From assembly GCF_009905535.1 (NCBI RefSeq), contig NZ_JAAALA010000036.1, forward strand, positions 1 through 37,680: DNA of 37,680 bases. Direction: 5' to 3'. Of this stretch, positions 8,426 to 18,946 are shown piece after piece. The notes beneath the pieces are model-generated. The model worked only from the letters and a program-made list of their open reading frames with translations. It was not told the DNA's origin and made no database searches. The DNA comes from Caulobacter sp. SLTY (GTDB lineage: Bacteria; Pseudomonadota; Alphaproteobacteria; Caulobacterales; Caulobacteraceae). Made by a program: the position numbers and the translations under genes. How positions within the stretch are numbered: the first letter of the stretch is position 1; every line of letters begins with the position of its first letter.

Positions 8426-9541
8426 TTACGCGGCGTTCCGACGCTCGAGCTGGCTGACCAGCCGTTCTTTCCAGACCTTCGGCCCACCGGCCACCAGCGC
8501 CAGTTGGCGCGAGCGGCGGTAGTAGAGGTGGCAGTCCACCTCCCAGGTGAAGCCCATGCCGCCGTGGGTCTGGATGTTTTCCTTGCTGGCGAACCAATAG
8601 GCCTCGCTGCCGGCGATGCGGGCCGCGGCGGCGGCGGCCGGCAGCTCGGCGGCGTTGGTGTTCAGCGCCCAGGCCCCGTAGTAGGCGTTGGAGCGGGCGA
8701 CCTCGTTCTTCACGTACATGTCGGCCAGCTTGTGCTTGATCGCCTGGTAGCTGCCGATCACCCGGCCGAAGGCGTAGCGCTCCAGGGCGTATTCCTTGGC
8801 CATCTCCAGGCACTTGCCGGCCCCGCCGACCTGTTCGAAGGCCAGCAGAACGGCGGCCCGGTCGAACACCTGCTCGGTGATCGTCCAGCCCTCGCCGGCG
8901 GCGCCGACGGCCTTCACCGGCGCGTCCTTGAACGTCAGCTTGGCCACCGACCGGGTCGGATCCAGCGATTTCAGGGTCTCACGGGTGACGCTGGCGTCGT
9001 TCAGATCGACCAGGAACAGGCCCGGACGGCCGCCCTCTGACGCCAAGACCAGGGCGACATCGGCGATGTCGCCGTCGGTCACCGGGATCTTCACCCCGTT
9101 CAGCTTGCCGCCCGAGACGGTGCAGTTCAGCGAGCCGCCATCGACGGCGCCGGGACCTTCGGAGGTGGCGTAGCAGCCGATGATCTCGCCGGCCGCGATC
9201 TTGGGCAGCAGGTAGCTCTTCTGCTCGTCATTGCCGGCCAGCATGATGGCCTCGGCCACGAAATAGACCGTCGAGGCGAAGGGGATCGGGGCCAGCGAAC
9301 GGCCCAGCTCCTCGGCGATGGCGCAGAGTTCCACATGGCCCAGGCCAAGCCCGCCATGCTCTTCCGGGATCGCGGCGCCCAGCCAGCCCTGCTCGGCCAC
9401 GGCTTTCCACAGCGCCTTGTCGTAAGAGATATCGGCGTCGTTCAGCACCACCCGCACCGCGCTGGTCGGCGAACGGGCTTCGAGGAACTTGCGAGCCTCG
9501 TCCTTCAGAAATTTCTGGTCGTCGGAATAGTCGAAATTCAC
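8426..9541 (-). CDS. Acyl-CoA dehydrogenase, shorter partner subunit (371 aa)
   Basis: The second acyl-CoA dehydrogenase, first in the operon. The start was set at GTG 9541 because GGGAGA lies 6 nt upstream and the family sequence begins NFDYSDDQKFLKDEARKFL; an upstream TTG at 9574 is in frame but lies inside a palindrome. The middle domain has YATSEGPGAVDGGSLN where typical enzymes have a TEPxxGSD motif, so the nucleotide loop has diverged. The C-terminal part has QTHGGMGFTWEVDCHLYYRR, with a Glu at the usual catalytic position. Paired with the 403-residue enzyme 18 nt downstream, it fits the two-gene heterotetramer pattern known from steroid side-chain degradation. The substrate is unknown. 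Confidence 0.85.
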   Translation of the reverse strand: MNFDYSDDQKFLKDEARKFLEARSPTSAVRVVLNDADISYDKALWKAVAEQGWLGAAIPEEHGGLGLGHVELCAIAEELGRSLAPIPFASTVYFVAEAIMLAGNDEQKSYLLPKIAAGEIIGCYATSEGPGAVDGGSLNCTVSGGKLNGVKIPVTDGDIADVALVLASEGGRPGLFLVDLNDASVTRETLKSLDPTRSVAKLTFKDAPVKAVGAAGEGWTITEQVFDRAAVLLAFEQVGGAGKCLEMAKEYALERYAFGRVIGSYQAIKHKLADMYVKNEVARSNAYYGAWALNTNAAELPAAAAAARIAGSEAYWFASKENIQTHGGMGFTWEVDCHLYYRRSRQLALVAGGPKVWKERLVSQLERRNAA

Positions 9542-9561
9542 GCTGCATCTCCCCGGGGCGC

Positions 9562-9576
9562 TCTTGACGGTCAAGA
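9562..9576. promoter_or_regulatory. GTCAA-type palindrome, site 1, upstream of the acyl-CoA dehydrogenase operon
   Basis: TCTTGAC and GTCAAGA (7-bp arms, 1-nt centre) form a perfect 15-bp palindrome, 21 bp upstream of the GTG at 9541. A second GTCAA palindrome lies 41 bp away centre to centre. A repressor operator is the likeliest reading, perhaps for a TetR- or GntR-family lipid regulator; none is encoded nearby. Confidence 0.5.
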
Positions 9577-9602
9577 TAGACCCCTTTGCCCGCGATGGAA
9601 GA

Positions 9603-9617
9603 TTGACTTGGCGTCAA
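9603..9617. promoter_or_regulatory. GTCAA-type palindrome, site 2, upstream of the divergent gene
   Basis: TTGAC and GTCAA (5-bp arms, 5-nt spacer) share half-sites with the palindrome at 9562-9576. The centres are 41 bp apart, about four helical turns, so two dimers would sit on the same face of the DNA. Confidence 0.45.
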
Positions 9618-9668
9618 GGATTTCAGGTTTTTATGGCGGACCCTGTTTCAGAACGAGCTTACGGGTCC

Positions 9669-10238
9669 ATGGCCAAAACGGTCTTCCAGAAGAACCAGCG
9701 CGTATGGGTTGAGGCGGTCGGCGCCTGGGCCAATGTCGAGAAGATCGTCGCCATCTGGGCCAAGGGCTTCGACGAGCCTGTCCGGGTGACCTACGACGTC
9801 GGCCTCGGCCGCGAGTTCTTCGCCCATGAGCTCAAGCCCGAAGACCAGGTCGCTGACCTGAACAATAGCGGCGAACGCTGGCGCCTGCTGCGGGCCACCA
9901 ACAAGTGGCAACAGCCGGACGACTGCCGCCACCACCCCTTCCCCGGCACCTATCCGGTGGTGGTCACCGACCCCAATGACTGGGGCGGGTGGCGCACCCC
10001 CGGCGCCGAGTACGACCGCGATCCCCACAAGATCGAGCGACAGGCCCGGCTGATCGCCAGCGTGCCCAGGTTCCAGTCCATCGTCCGCGAACTGATCGAG
10101 CTGGTCGCCGAGTCGCCTGAAGACGCCCCGCCCGTGCTGCTGGAGCTGGCCAAACAGGCCTCGGCGATCGAGCGCTACGTGAACGAGGCCCCCGCCGTGG
10201 TGGCGGCGGACGATGAGGCCGGGTCGGCGGTCGCCTAG
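9669..10238 (+). CDS. Conserved hypothetical protein (189 aa)
   Basis: I do not recognise a named family. The protein starts MAKTVFQKNQRVWVEAVGAW and has a beta-rich N-terminal half (residues 1-60, with RVTYDVGLGREFFAHELKPE). A central Pro/Trp-rich stretch contains FPGTYPVVVTDPNDWGGW, and a helical C-terminus follows (FQSIVRELIELVAESPEDA). It has no signal peptide or membrane segment. The frame extends upstream, and an ATG at 9633 (AGG 5 nt upstream) would add 12 residues. I prefer 9669 because sequence of typical conserved character begins there. It is divergent from the acyl-CoA dehydrogenase operon across the two GTCAA palindromes, so it may share their regulator. Confidence 0.7.
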   Translation: MAKTVFQKNQRVWVEAVGAWANVEKIVAIWAKGFDEPVRVTYDVGLGREFFAHELKPEDQVADLNNSGERWRLLRATNKWQQPDDCRHHPFPGTYPVVVTDPNDWGGWRTPGAEYDRDPHKIERQARLIASVPRFQSIVRELIELVAESPEDAPPVLLELAKQASAIERYVNEAPAVVAADDEAGSAVA

Positions 10239-10303
10239 CACGAGCGCGCGATTTCGACCGCTTTCCGTGGCGCTGCCGTCCTGGGCTCGCTAAATCCTAG
10301 GGC

Positions 10304-12880
10304 ATGCGCACCGAAACGCCCCAGCCTGTCCGCCTCGCCGACTATCGGCCGCCGTCGCACCTCATCGACACGGTCCACCTGGACTTCGATTTGCAGCCCT
10401 CGGCCACGCGGGTGAAGGCGACCCTGACCGTGCGGCGCAACGGGGACAGCGACCGGCTGGTGCTCGATGGCGAGGGGCTGAAGACGCTTTCGGTCACCGT
10501 CGATGGCAAGCCGTTCGCCTATGACGAAGCGCCAGAGACCCTGACCCTTACCGGCCTGCCCGAGGCCTTCACCCTGGAAACCGAGGTCGAGATCGATCCG
10601 GCCGGGAACACCGCGCTGATGGGCCTCTACATGTCCGGTGGGCGGTACTGCACCCAATGCGAGGCGGAGGGCTTCCGGCGGATCACCTGGTTCCTGGATC
10701 GGCCGGACGTGCTCAGCCGCTACACCGTCCGGATGGAGGCTGACGCCGGCTTCCACCACCTGCTGGCCAACGGCAACCTGACCGGCAGCGGCGAGGCTGG
10801 CGAGCGCCACTACGCCGAATGGGAGGATCCCTTCCCCAAGCCCTGCTATCTGTTCGCCATGGTGGCCGGCGAGCTGGACGTCCTCGAGGACAGCTTCACC
10901 ACCATGACCGGCCGCGAGGTGGCGCTGAAGGTGTTCGTCGACCCCGGCATGGCGTCGCGGGCTGAATACGCCCTCGACAGCCTGAAGCGGGCGATGAAGT
11001 GGGACGAGGAGGTCTTCGGCCGGGAATACGATCTCGACCTGTTCATGATCGTCGCGGTGCGCGACTTCAATTTCGGGGCCATGGAGAACAAGGGCCTCAA
11101 CATCTTCAACAGCTCGCTCCTGCTGGCCGACTCCGCCACCGCCACCGACATGGACTATGAGCGCATCGAGAGTGTCGTGGCCCACGAGTATTTCCATAAC
11201 TGGACCGGCGACCGGATCACCTGCCGCGACTGGTTCCAGCTGTGTCTGAAGGAGGGCCTGACCGTCTTCCGGGACCAGGAGTTCAGCGCCGACATGCGCG
11301 GCGCCGCGGTCCAGCGGATCAAGGACGTCAAGGCGCTGCGGGCCAGGCAATTTCCCGAGGACGCCGGCCCCCTGGCCCATCCGGTGCGGCCCAACAGCTA
11401 TCTGAAGATCGACAACTTCTACACCGCCACCATCTACGAGAAGGGCAGCGAGGTCATCCGCATGCTCAAGGCCCTGCTCGGTGACCAGGGCTTCAAGGCA
11501 GGGATGGACCTCTACTTCGACCGTCACGACGGCGAGGCGACCACGGTCGAGGCCTTCGTCCGCTGCTTCACCGACGCCACGGGCCGCGACCTGTCGGCCT
11601 TCTTCGGCTGGTACGAACAGGCGGGCACGCCCAAGGTCACCATCAGCCGCCGCTACGACGCGGCCAGCGGCAAGCTGGAACTGACCCTGCGCCAGCAGAC
11701 CGCACCTACCCCCGGACAGCCTGACAAAGTCGCCCTTCCCCTGCCCGTCGCCGTGGGCCTGCTGGACGAGGATGGCCGCGAACAGGCGCCGACCCAGATG
11801 CTGGTGCTGGACGGTCCAGAGACCACCATCACCCTGGAGGGCGTTTCCAAGCCGCCGGTGCTGTCGGCCCTGCGCGGCTTCTCCGCCCCGGTGAAGCTGG
11901 AGACCGACGCCCCGGGAGAGCACGACTATGTGCTGCTGGCATCCGACCCTGACCTGTTCAACCGATGGGAGTCCGGCCAACGGCTGGCCACCCGGCTGAT
12001 GCTGGCCCGCGCCGAGGGCCAGGCCGACGCGGCGGGCGAGCTGCGCTACGCCCAGGCCGTCGGCCGGGCGCTCGACGACCAGGCCGCCAACGCCGCCTTC
12101 AAGGCCCTGCTGCTGGCCCTGCCCAGCGAGCAGGACCTGGCGATGGAGATGCGGCCCGCGGACCCCGCCGCCATCCACGGCGCCCGCAGGGCGCTGCGCG
12201 AGGTGATGGCCGGCGAGCTGGCCGAACGGCTGGCGCGCCTGCACGAGGCCCTGGCCGACCATGGCGCCTTCTCCGCAGACGCTGAGGCCGCCGGCCGCCG
12301 GGCCCTGCGCAACGCCGCCCTCGACCTGCTGACCGCCGGCCCGGCCGAGGCGGTGCTGGAACGCGCCCGGGCCCACTATGGCGCAGCCGACAACATGACC
12401 GACGCAATGGGCGGCCTGACCGCCCTGGTGGCGTTGGGGGGTGATGCGGCGGAAACCGCCCTGGCCGCCTTCCACGCCCGCTGGAAGAGCGAGCCCCTGG
12501 TGATCGACAAATGGTTCGCCGCCCAGGCCCGCGACGGTGGCGAGGGCGCCCTGGATCGTATTGTCGCCCTGACCCGCCACGCCGACTTCGACGCCCCGAA
12601 CCCCAACCGCCTGCGCGCCTTGGTCGGGACCTTCGCCAGCTTCAACCCCGCCCGGTTCCATGCCGAGGACGGGGCCGGCTATCGCTTCCTGGCTGATTGG
12701 ATCATCGCCACCGACAAGGTGAACCCCATGACTGCCGCCCGCTTTGTCGAGGCTCTGGGCGGCTGGCGCCGCTACCGCGAGGATCTGGGCGCGAAGATGC
12801 GTGAACAACTTCAACGCATTGCGGCCGTCGACGGGCTTTCGAAGAATGTCTTCGAATTGGCGACCAAGGCGCTTGCCTGA
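10304..12880 (+). CDS. pepN: Aminopeptidase N (M1 zinc metallopeptidase)
   Basis: An 858-residue M1-family aminopeptidase that trims N-terminal residues from peptides in the cytoplasm, close in length to E. coli PepN (about 870). The exopeptidase motif GAMENKGLN lies near residue 260. The zinc site HEYFHNWTGDRITCRDW follows near 294 (HExxH), with the distal Glu in LCLKEGLTVF. The N-terminal beta domain starts VRLADYRPPSHLIDTVHLDF and the long C-terminal helical domain ends KNVFELATKALA. The start at 10304 follows CTAGGGC. The stop codon overlaps the first of a series of GANTC sites leading to the next gene. Confidence 0.95.
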   Translation: MRTETPQPVRLADYRPPSHLIDTVHLDFDLQPSATRVKATLTVRRNGDSDRLVLDGEGLKTLSVTVDGKPFAYDEAPETLTLTGLPEAFTLETEVEIDPAGNTALMGLYMSGGRYCTQCEAEGFRRITWFLDRPDVLSRYTVRMEADAGFHHLLANGNLTGSGEAGERHYAEWEDPFPKPCYLFAMVAGELDVLEDSFTTMTGREVALKVFVDPGMASRAEYALDSLKRAMKWDEEVFGREYDLDLFMIVAVRDFNFGAMENKGLNIFNSSLLLADSATATDMDYERIESVVAHEYFHNWTGDRITCRDWFQLCLKEGLTVFRDQEFSADMRGAAVQRIKDVKALRARQFPEDAGPLAHPVRPNSYLKIDNFYTATIYEKGSEVIRMLKALLGDQGFKAGMDLYFDRHDGEATTVEAFVRCFTDATGRDLSAFFGWYEQAGTPKVTISRRYDAASGKLELTLRQQTAPTPGQPDKVALPLPVAVGLLDEDGREQAPTQMLVLDGPETTITLEGVSKPPVLSALRGFSAPVKLETDAPGEHDYVLLASDPDLFNRWESGQRLATRLMLARAEGQADAAGELRYAQAVGRALDDQAANAAFKALLLALPSEQDLAMEMRPADPAAIHGARRALREVMAGELAERLARLHEALADHGAFSADAEAAGRRALRNAALDLLTAGPAEAVLERARAHYGAADNMTDAMGGLTALVALGGDAAETALAAFHARWKSEPLVIDKWFAAQARDGGEGALDRIVALTRHADFDAPNPNRLRALVGTFASFNPARFHAEDGAGYRFLADWIIATDKVNPMTAARFVEALGGWRRYREDLGAKMREQLQRIAAVDGLSKNVFELATKALA

Positions 12881-12980
12881 GTCTCGTCGGCCACGAATCG
12901 CGACCGAAGGACTCAGGGGCGTTGATCACCCCTTAACGCGGTGACTCCGGGCGCCTAACATCGCCTGTCGAGGGTGAATC
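12879..12980. promoter_or_regulatory. Cluster of five GANTC (CcrM) methylation sites upstream of pleC
   Basis: GANTC occurs at 12879-12883, 12895-12899, 12910-12914, 12943-12947 and 12976-12980, with a sixth inside the gene at 13051-13055. At this base composition about one per 300-400 bp is expected. CcrM methylates GANTC in Caulobacter, and GcrA activates promoters carrying it. The run fills the whole 120-bp pepN-pleC gap. Confidence 0.55.
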
Positions 12981-13000
12981 GGCGCTGGGGACTTTAGGGT

Positions 13001-15499
13001 TTGGCACGGGAGCGGAAGGCAGGATCGGGCGACCCCGCCTTCGCGGCTGCGAATCCCCGCGCCCAGGGCCAGCCGATGGTGCGCGTCGCCATCCTGGCCG
13101 CCTTGCTGCTACTCGCCGTCTACACCGCCTTCGGGGCCCAGAAACTGGTGCGCGGCTGGACCAGCACCCCGGCCCAGGTCGGCCCCGCCGCTATTGCTGC
13201 CCTGCTGGCCAGCCGGGTCGAGGGCGCCCTTGGGGCCCAGCAGGCGGGCCTGCTGGGCGGCGCAGAGGTGCTTCGCCGCGTGCCGGACAACCCGCTGGAA
13301 GCCGCTGAACTGACCCTGCGCATCGCCGGCCCCACCGCCTCGGGCAGCGCCGTCGTCATTGACGGGACCGTGACCGCCGCGACCGGCGCGGCGGTCGCGC
13401 CCGACTGGGCCGGCGCGGCCCGCGCCGCCGAGGCCGCCGGCCAGACCAGCTGGATGGGCGCCGCCCCTGGCGACCGCAAGCGCCTCTACCTGGCCGAGGC
13501 CCAAACCGTCCCCGGCGGCACGGCCTGGCTGGTCCTGGTCTCTGACCCGGCCAAGGTGGCCGGCGCCGGCCTGACCCGCACCTCCGCCCTGGCCTTCGTC
13601 GACGGCCGGATCGCCGCCGCCACCGGGCCGGGCGTCTCCGCTGCCTCGAGCCTCCAGGAGGGCTTCGGCCTCCAGGTCCGTGACCTGCGCACCGACGTGT
13701 TGCTGCGTGGCCAGGCGCCTGGCGGCCAGCCGCTGGACGTCGCCGTGCGCCCGATCGGCGATGGCGGCCTTCTGGCCATCGCCGCCGACAAGGTCGACGG
13801 CCTGATGAGCGTCGACGCCGAGCGGATGGACGGCCTGGTCTCCCTGCTGGCGCCCCTGTCGGTCGGCATCGCCCTCGCCCTCCTCCTGCTCATGCAGATG
13901 CGCCGGACCAGCGCCGCCCAGCGCGCCATGGTGGCCAGCGAGGAACGCTATCGCCTGGCCGTCGACGCCGCCCGCTGCGGCATCTGGGAGTGGGACCTGG
14001 AGAACGACCGGGTGTTCATGTCCGAGGTCACCGGGGTGATCTTCGGCTGGGGCGGCGCCGGGGTGGTCAGCGGCCAGGAGGTGCTGGACCGGGTCGCGCC
14101 CGACCATCGCGAGCGGGTCCGCCTCGCCCTGTCCCATGCCGCCACCTACGGCGCCTTCGACGTCTCCTTCCGGGTGCCGGGGACCGAAGGCCGCCGCTCG
14201 ATCTGGATCGACGCCCGCGGCCAGGGCGCTGGCGGCCCGGGCGCCGAGACCCACAGCCGGATCATCGGCGTGGCCCTGGACGTCACCGAGGAACGCCTGG
14301 CCCAGGCCCGCGCCCAGGCCGCCGAAAACCGGCTGCGCGACGCCATCGAGAGCGTCTCGGAAGCCTTTGTGCTGTGGGACCGGCACGGCCGGCTGCTGCT
14401 CTGCAACCGCAACTACCGCGCCACCTTCAACCTCGAGGCCAAAATCCTCAAGCCGGGCGCCGCCCGCGACCAGGTCAACCGCTTCGCCCAGCTGGCCATC
14501 AAGCAGGAGTTCCCCTCGCCCCACGGCCACAAGGGCGAGCGCGAGGCCGAGCTGATGGATGGCCGCTGGGTGCAGATCAGCGAGCGGCGGACGGCCGAGG
14601 GCGGCCTGGTCATGACCGCCGCCGACATCACCGCCATCAAAATGCAGGAGGAGGCGCGCCGGCTGAACGAGGAGCAGCTGCAGAACGCCGTCGCTGGCCT
14701 GGAGCGCAGCCAGGAGCAGCTGGCGGAACTGGCCCGCAAGTACGAGACCGAGAAGGTCCGCGCCGAGGGCGCCAACAAGGCCAAGAGCGAATTCCTGGCC
14801 AACATGAGCCACGAACTGCGCACGCCGCTCAACGCGATCAACGGCTTCTCGGAGATCATGGTGGCCGAGATGTATGGCCCGATGGGCGACGCCCGCTACA
14901 AGGAATACGCCCTCGACATCCACAACAGCGGCCAACACCTGCTGGCCCTGATCAACGACATCCTCGACATGTCGAAGATCGAGGCCGGCAAGATGAACCT
15001 GAAGTTCGAGCCGATCAGCCTGGAGGAGGTGACCGAGGACGCCATCCGCCTGGTCCGCAACCGCGCCGAGGCGGCCGGTCTGGAGGTCAGCGCCGAATTC
15101 CCCCACCTGCCGGAGGTCGAGGGCGATTACCGGGCTATCAAGCAGGTGCTGCTCAACCTGCTCAGCAACGCCATCAAGTTCACCCCGCGCGGCGGCCGCG
15201 TCACCGTCCGGGCCGAGCCACGCCGCGACGTTCTGGGCGAGCGCATCCGGGTGGCGGTGACAGACACCGGCATCGGCATCAGCAAGGAAGACCTGGCCCG
15301 CCTGGCCCAGCCCTTCGAACAGGTCGAGAGCCAGCACTCCAAGACCACGCAAGGCACCGGCCTGGGCCTGGCCCTGACCAAGAGCCTGGTCGAGCTGCAC
15401 GAGGGCACGCTGGAGATGGACTCGGCGCCGGGCGAAGGCACGACGGTCAGCTTCAGCCTGCCGATACGCCAGCAGCCGGCGGCACGGAGCGTGGCCTGA
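13001..15499 (+). CDS. pleC: PleC-type membrane histidine kinase/phosphatase
   Basis: An 832-residue sensor kinase. A membrane segment at about 27-45 and another at about 279-299 (LVSLLAPLSVGIALALLLLM) enclose a periplasmic domain of about 230 residues. Then come PAS domains (about 313-432 and 445-545), a coiled coil, and HisKA with ANMSHELRTPLNAINGFSEI (H604). The HATPase domain has LLNLLSNAIKFT, DTGIGI and GTGLGLALTKSL. Caulobacter PleC is 842 residues with the phosphoryl His at 610, so length, His position and the HisKA sequence all agree. PleC acts on DivK and PleD to set swarmer-pole identity. The TTG start at 13001 keeps this length; ATG 13076 is an alternative that would drop a basic N-terminal tail. 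Confidence 0.85.
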   Translation: MARERKAGSGDPAFAAANPRAQGQPMVRVAILAALLLLAVYTAFGAQKLVRGWTSTPAQVGPAAIAALLASRVEGALGAQQAGLLGGAEVLRRVPDNPLEAAELTLRIAGPTASGSAVVIDGTVTAATGAAVAPDWAGAARAAEAAGQTSWMGAAPGDRKRLYLAEAQTVPGGTAWLVLVSDPAKVAGAGLTRTSALAFVDGRIAAATGPGVSAASSLQEGFGLQVRDLRTDVLLRGQAPGGQPLDVAVRPIGDGGLLAIAADKVDGLMSVDAERMDGLVSLLAPLSVGIALALLLLMQMRRTSAAQRAMVASEERYRLAVDAARCGIWEWDLENDRVFMSEVTGVIFGWGGAGVVSGQEVLDRVAPDHRERVRLALSHAATYGAFDVSFRVPGTEGRRSIWIDARGQGAGGPGAETHSRIIGVALDVTEERLAQARAQAAENRLRDAIESVSEAFVLWDRHGRLLLCNRNYRATFNLEAKILKPGAARDQVNRFAQLAIKQEFPSPHGHKGEREAELMDGRWVQISERRTAEGGLVMTAADITAIKMQEEARRLNEEQLQNAVAGLERSQEQLAELARKYETEKVRAEGANKAKSEFLANMSHELRTPLNAINGFSEIMVAEMYGPMGDARYKEYALDIHNSGQHLLALINDILDMSKIEAGKMNLKFEPISLEEVTEDAIRLVRNRAEAAGLEVSAEFPHLPEVEGDYRAIKQVLLNLLSNAIKFTPRGGRVTVRAEPRRDVLGERIRVAVTDTGIGISKEDLARLAQPFEQVESQHSKTTQGTGLGLALTKSLVELHEGTLEMDSAPGEGTTVSFSLPIRQQPAARSVA

Positions 15500-15580
15500 G
15501 GCCATGCTCATGCGGTGCGGTTATGGCGCACTCAAGCTTCGGCGCTTGACGATGAAGGGGCCGAACCCTACGGCCGCCCC

Positions 15581-16642
15581 ATGCCCGCCGACGCCGCCCG
15601 CCTGACCATCGATCTGGACGCCCTCGCGGCCAACTACCGGCTGCTGCGGGACACCGCCGCCGGCGCCGAGACCGCCCCCGTGGTCAAGGCCGACGGCTAC
15701 GGCATGGGTGCGGCCCAGGCCGCCCTGCGCCTGTGGGCCGAGGGCGCCCGAACCTTCTACGTCGCCCGACTGTTCGAGGGTGAAGCTCTGCGCGCGGCCC
15801 TGGGCGACCGCCCTGCCGCCATCCTGGTCTTCGACGGCTGTCCGGGCGACGCCGTCGGCCGGCTGAAGGCCGCGGCCTTGGTCCCCGTGCTCAACAGCCC
15901 CGAGCAGATCGTCGCCTGGACCGCCGCCGGCGAGACCCCCCTGGCCATCCACATCGACACCGGCATGAACCGTCTGGGCCTGACCCTCGCGCAGGCCGCC
16001 GACCTTGCGGCCGCCGGTCTCAACCCCGGCCTGATCCTCAGCCACCTGGCCTGCGCCTCCCAGCCCGGCCACAGCCTCAACGCCGTCCAGCTCGCCCGCT
16101 TCAACGAGATGCGCGCCCTGTTCCCCGCCGCCCGCGCCAGCCTGTCCAGCTCCGGCGGCATCTTCCTCGGCCCCGACTACCACCACGACCAGGTGCGCCC
16201 GGGCCTCAGTCTCTACGGCGGCGGCCCGCACGACCGGCACGACCCGCGCCTGGCCACCGTCGCCCGCCTCGAAGCCCCCATCCTGCAGATCCGCGACCTC
16301 GTACCCGGCGATACCGTCGGCTACGGCGCCGACTTCGTGGCCGAGGCTCCCACCCGCGTCGGCATTCTGGGCGCCGGCTACGCCGACGGCGTCCTGCGCG
16401 CCAGCAGCCCGCGCGGCGGCGCCTGGTTCGCGGGCCATCGCCGCCGCTTGCTGGGCCGCATCTCCATGGATCTGATCGCCATCGACCTGACCGGCGCCCC
16501 GGCCGCTCCTGGCGACATGGTCGAGCTAATCGGCCCCAACCTGACCCTCGACGCCGCCGCCCTGGCCGCCGGCGCCTCGCCCTATGAGCTGCTGGTCCGC
16601 ATCGGCCATCGCTCACCCCGCCAGTGGATCGGCGCTCAATAG
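15581..16642 (+). CDS. alr: Alanine racemase
   Basis: A 353-residue PLP enzyme that interconverts L- and D-alanine for peptidoglycan. The PLP lysine is K36 in APVVKADGYGMG. The domain continues with HIDTGMNRLGL, then RPGLSLYGGG, and the C-terminal beta domain has VGYGADFVAE (near residue 246, holding the catalytic Tyr of the other active-site face) and GRISMDLIAIDL. The open frame runs back to 15515, but ATG 15581 gives the normal start directly before LTIDLDALAANYRLL. It follows pleC by 81 nt. It lacks a signal peptide, so it is the cytoplasmic (Alr/DadX) type. The C-terminus runs into a REP-like palindrome. Confidence 0.92.
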   Translation: MPADAARLTIDLDALAANYRLLRDTAAGAETAPVVKADGYGMGAAQAALRLWAEGARTFYVARLFEGEALRAALGDRPAAILVFDGCPGDAVGRLKAAALVPVLNSPEQIVAWTAAGETPLAIHIDTGMNRLGLTLAQAADLAAAGLNPGLILSHLACASQPGHSLNAVQLARFNEMRALFPAARASLSSSGGIFLGPDYHHDQVRPGLSLYGGGPHDRHDPRLATVARLEAPILQIRDLVPGDTVGYGADFVAEAPTRVGILGAGYADGVLRASSPRGGAWFAGHRRRLLGRISMDLIAIDLTGAPAAPGDMVELIGPNLTLDAAALAAGASPYELLVRIGHRSPRQWIGAQ

Positions 16643-16660
16643 CCAGCCTACCTACCAATC

Positions 16661-16702
16661 CGTCATCCCGGAAACGCGCTGCACGCGGGGGCCGGGATGA
16701 CG
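16661..16702. repeat. REP-like palindrome between convergent genes
   Basis: The arms CGTCATCCCGG (16661-16671) and CCGGGATGACG (16692-16702) are perfect over 11 bp. The 20-nt loop contains an inner CGCG-N5-CGCG. Elements with GTCATCCCGG ends are widespread intergenic repeats in alphaproteobacteria (family knowledge). It sits between the ends of alr and the hybrid kinase gene, where it could also stop transcription from both sides. No second copy was seen in the window. Confidence 0.7.
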
Positions 16703-16712
16703 GGGGCAGGGA

Positions 16713-18761
<2,049 letters not shown>

Positions 18762-18946
18762 TCACCGTCCCCAACTGGACCGGAAGTTGAGCCGATCAGC
18801 CTTAAGAAACCGTGTCGCGAGCTGCGGCTCCTGGTCGCGGCAAAGCCTTTGTCCACAAGGAATTTCGCTTGTCGGCGATCGCACGTTCGACGAACAGGTA
18901 TTTTTGAGCGCCACACGCAGAAGTGGACACTCCGCAAGCGATGGTC
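18762..18946. other. Intergenic region upstream of the hybrid kinase
   Basis: 185 bp with no gene. It contains GTTCG-A-CGAAC (18885-18895) and GCGATCGC (18875-18882) palindromes and a TTGTCCACA (18849-18857) one base off a DnaA box. The hybrid-kinase promoter must lie here. None of these elements can be assigned a role. Confidence 0.4.

Noticed and set aside
10235..12814. 859-codon open frame antisense to pepN
   Set aside because: Long antisense frames arise from high GC at third positions; the Gly/Gln/His/Val-rich product has no family features and pepN is unambiguous.
12929..12960. CtrA-like TTAAC half-sites upstream of pleC
   Set aside because: Only single TTAAC/CTAAC halves at the wrong spacing; the TTAA-N7-TTAA pattern is not met.
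13109..15511. 800-codon frame antisense to pleC
   Set aside because: Shadow of pleC codon bias; no start signal or domains.
18849..18857. DnaA-box-like TTGTCCACA upstream of the hybrid kinase
   Set aside because: One mismatch to the box and no cluster of further boxes, AT-rich unwinding element or origin genes nearby.
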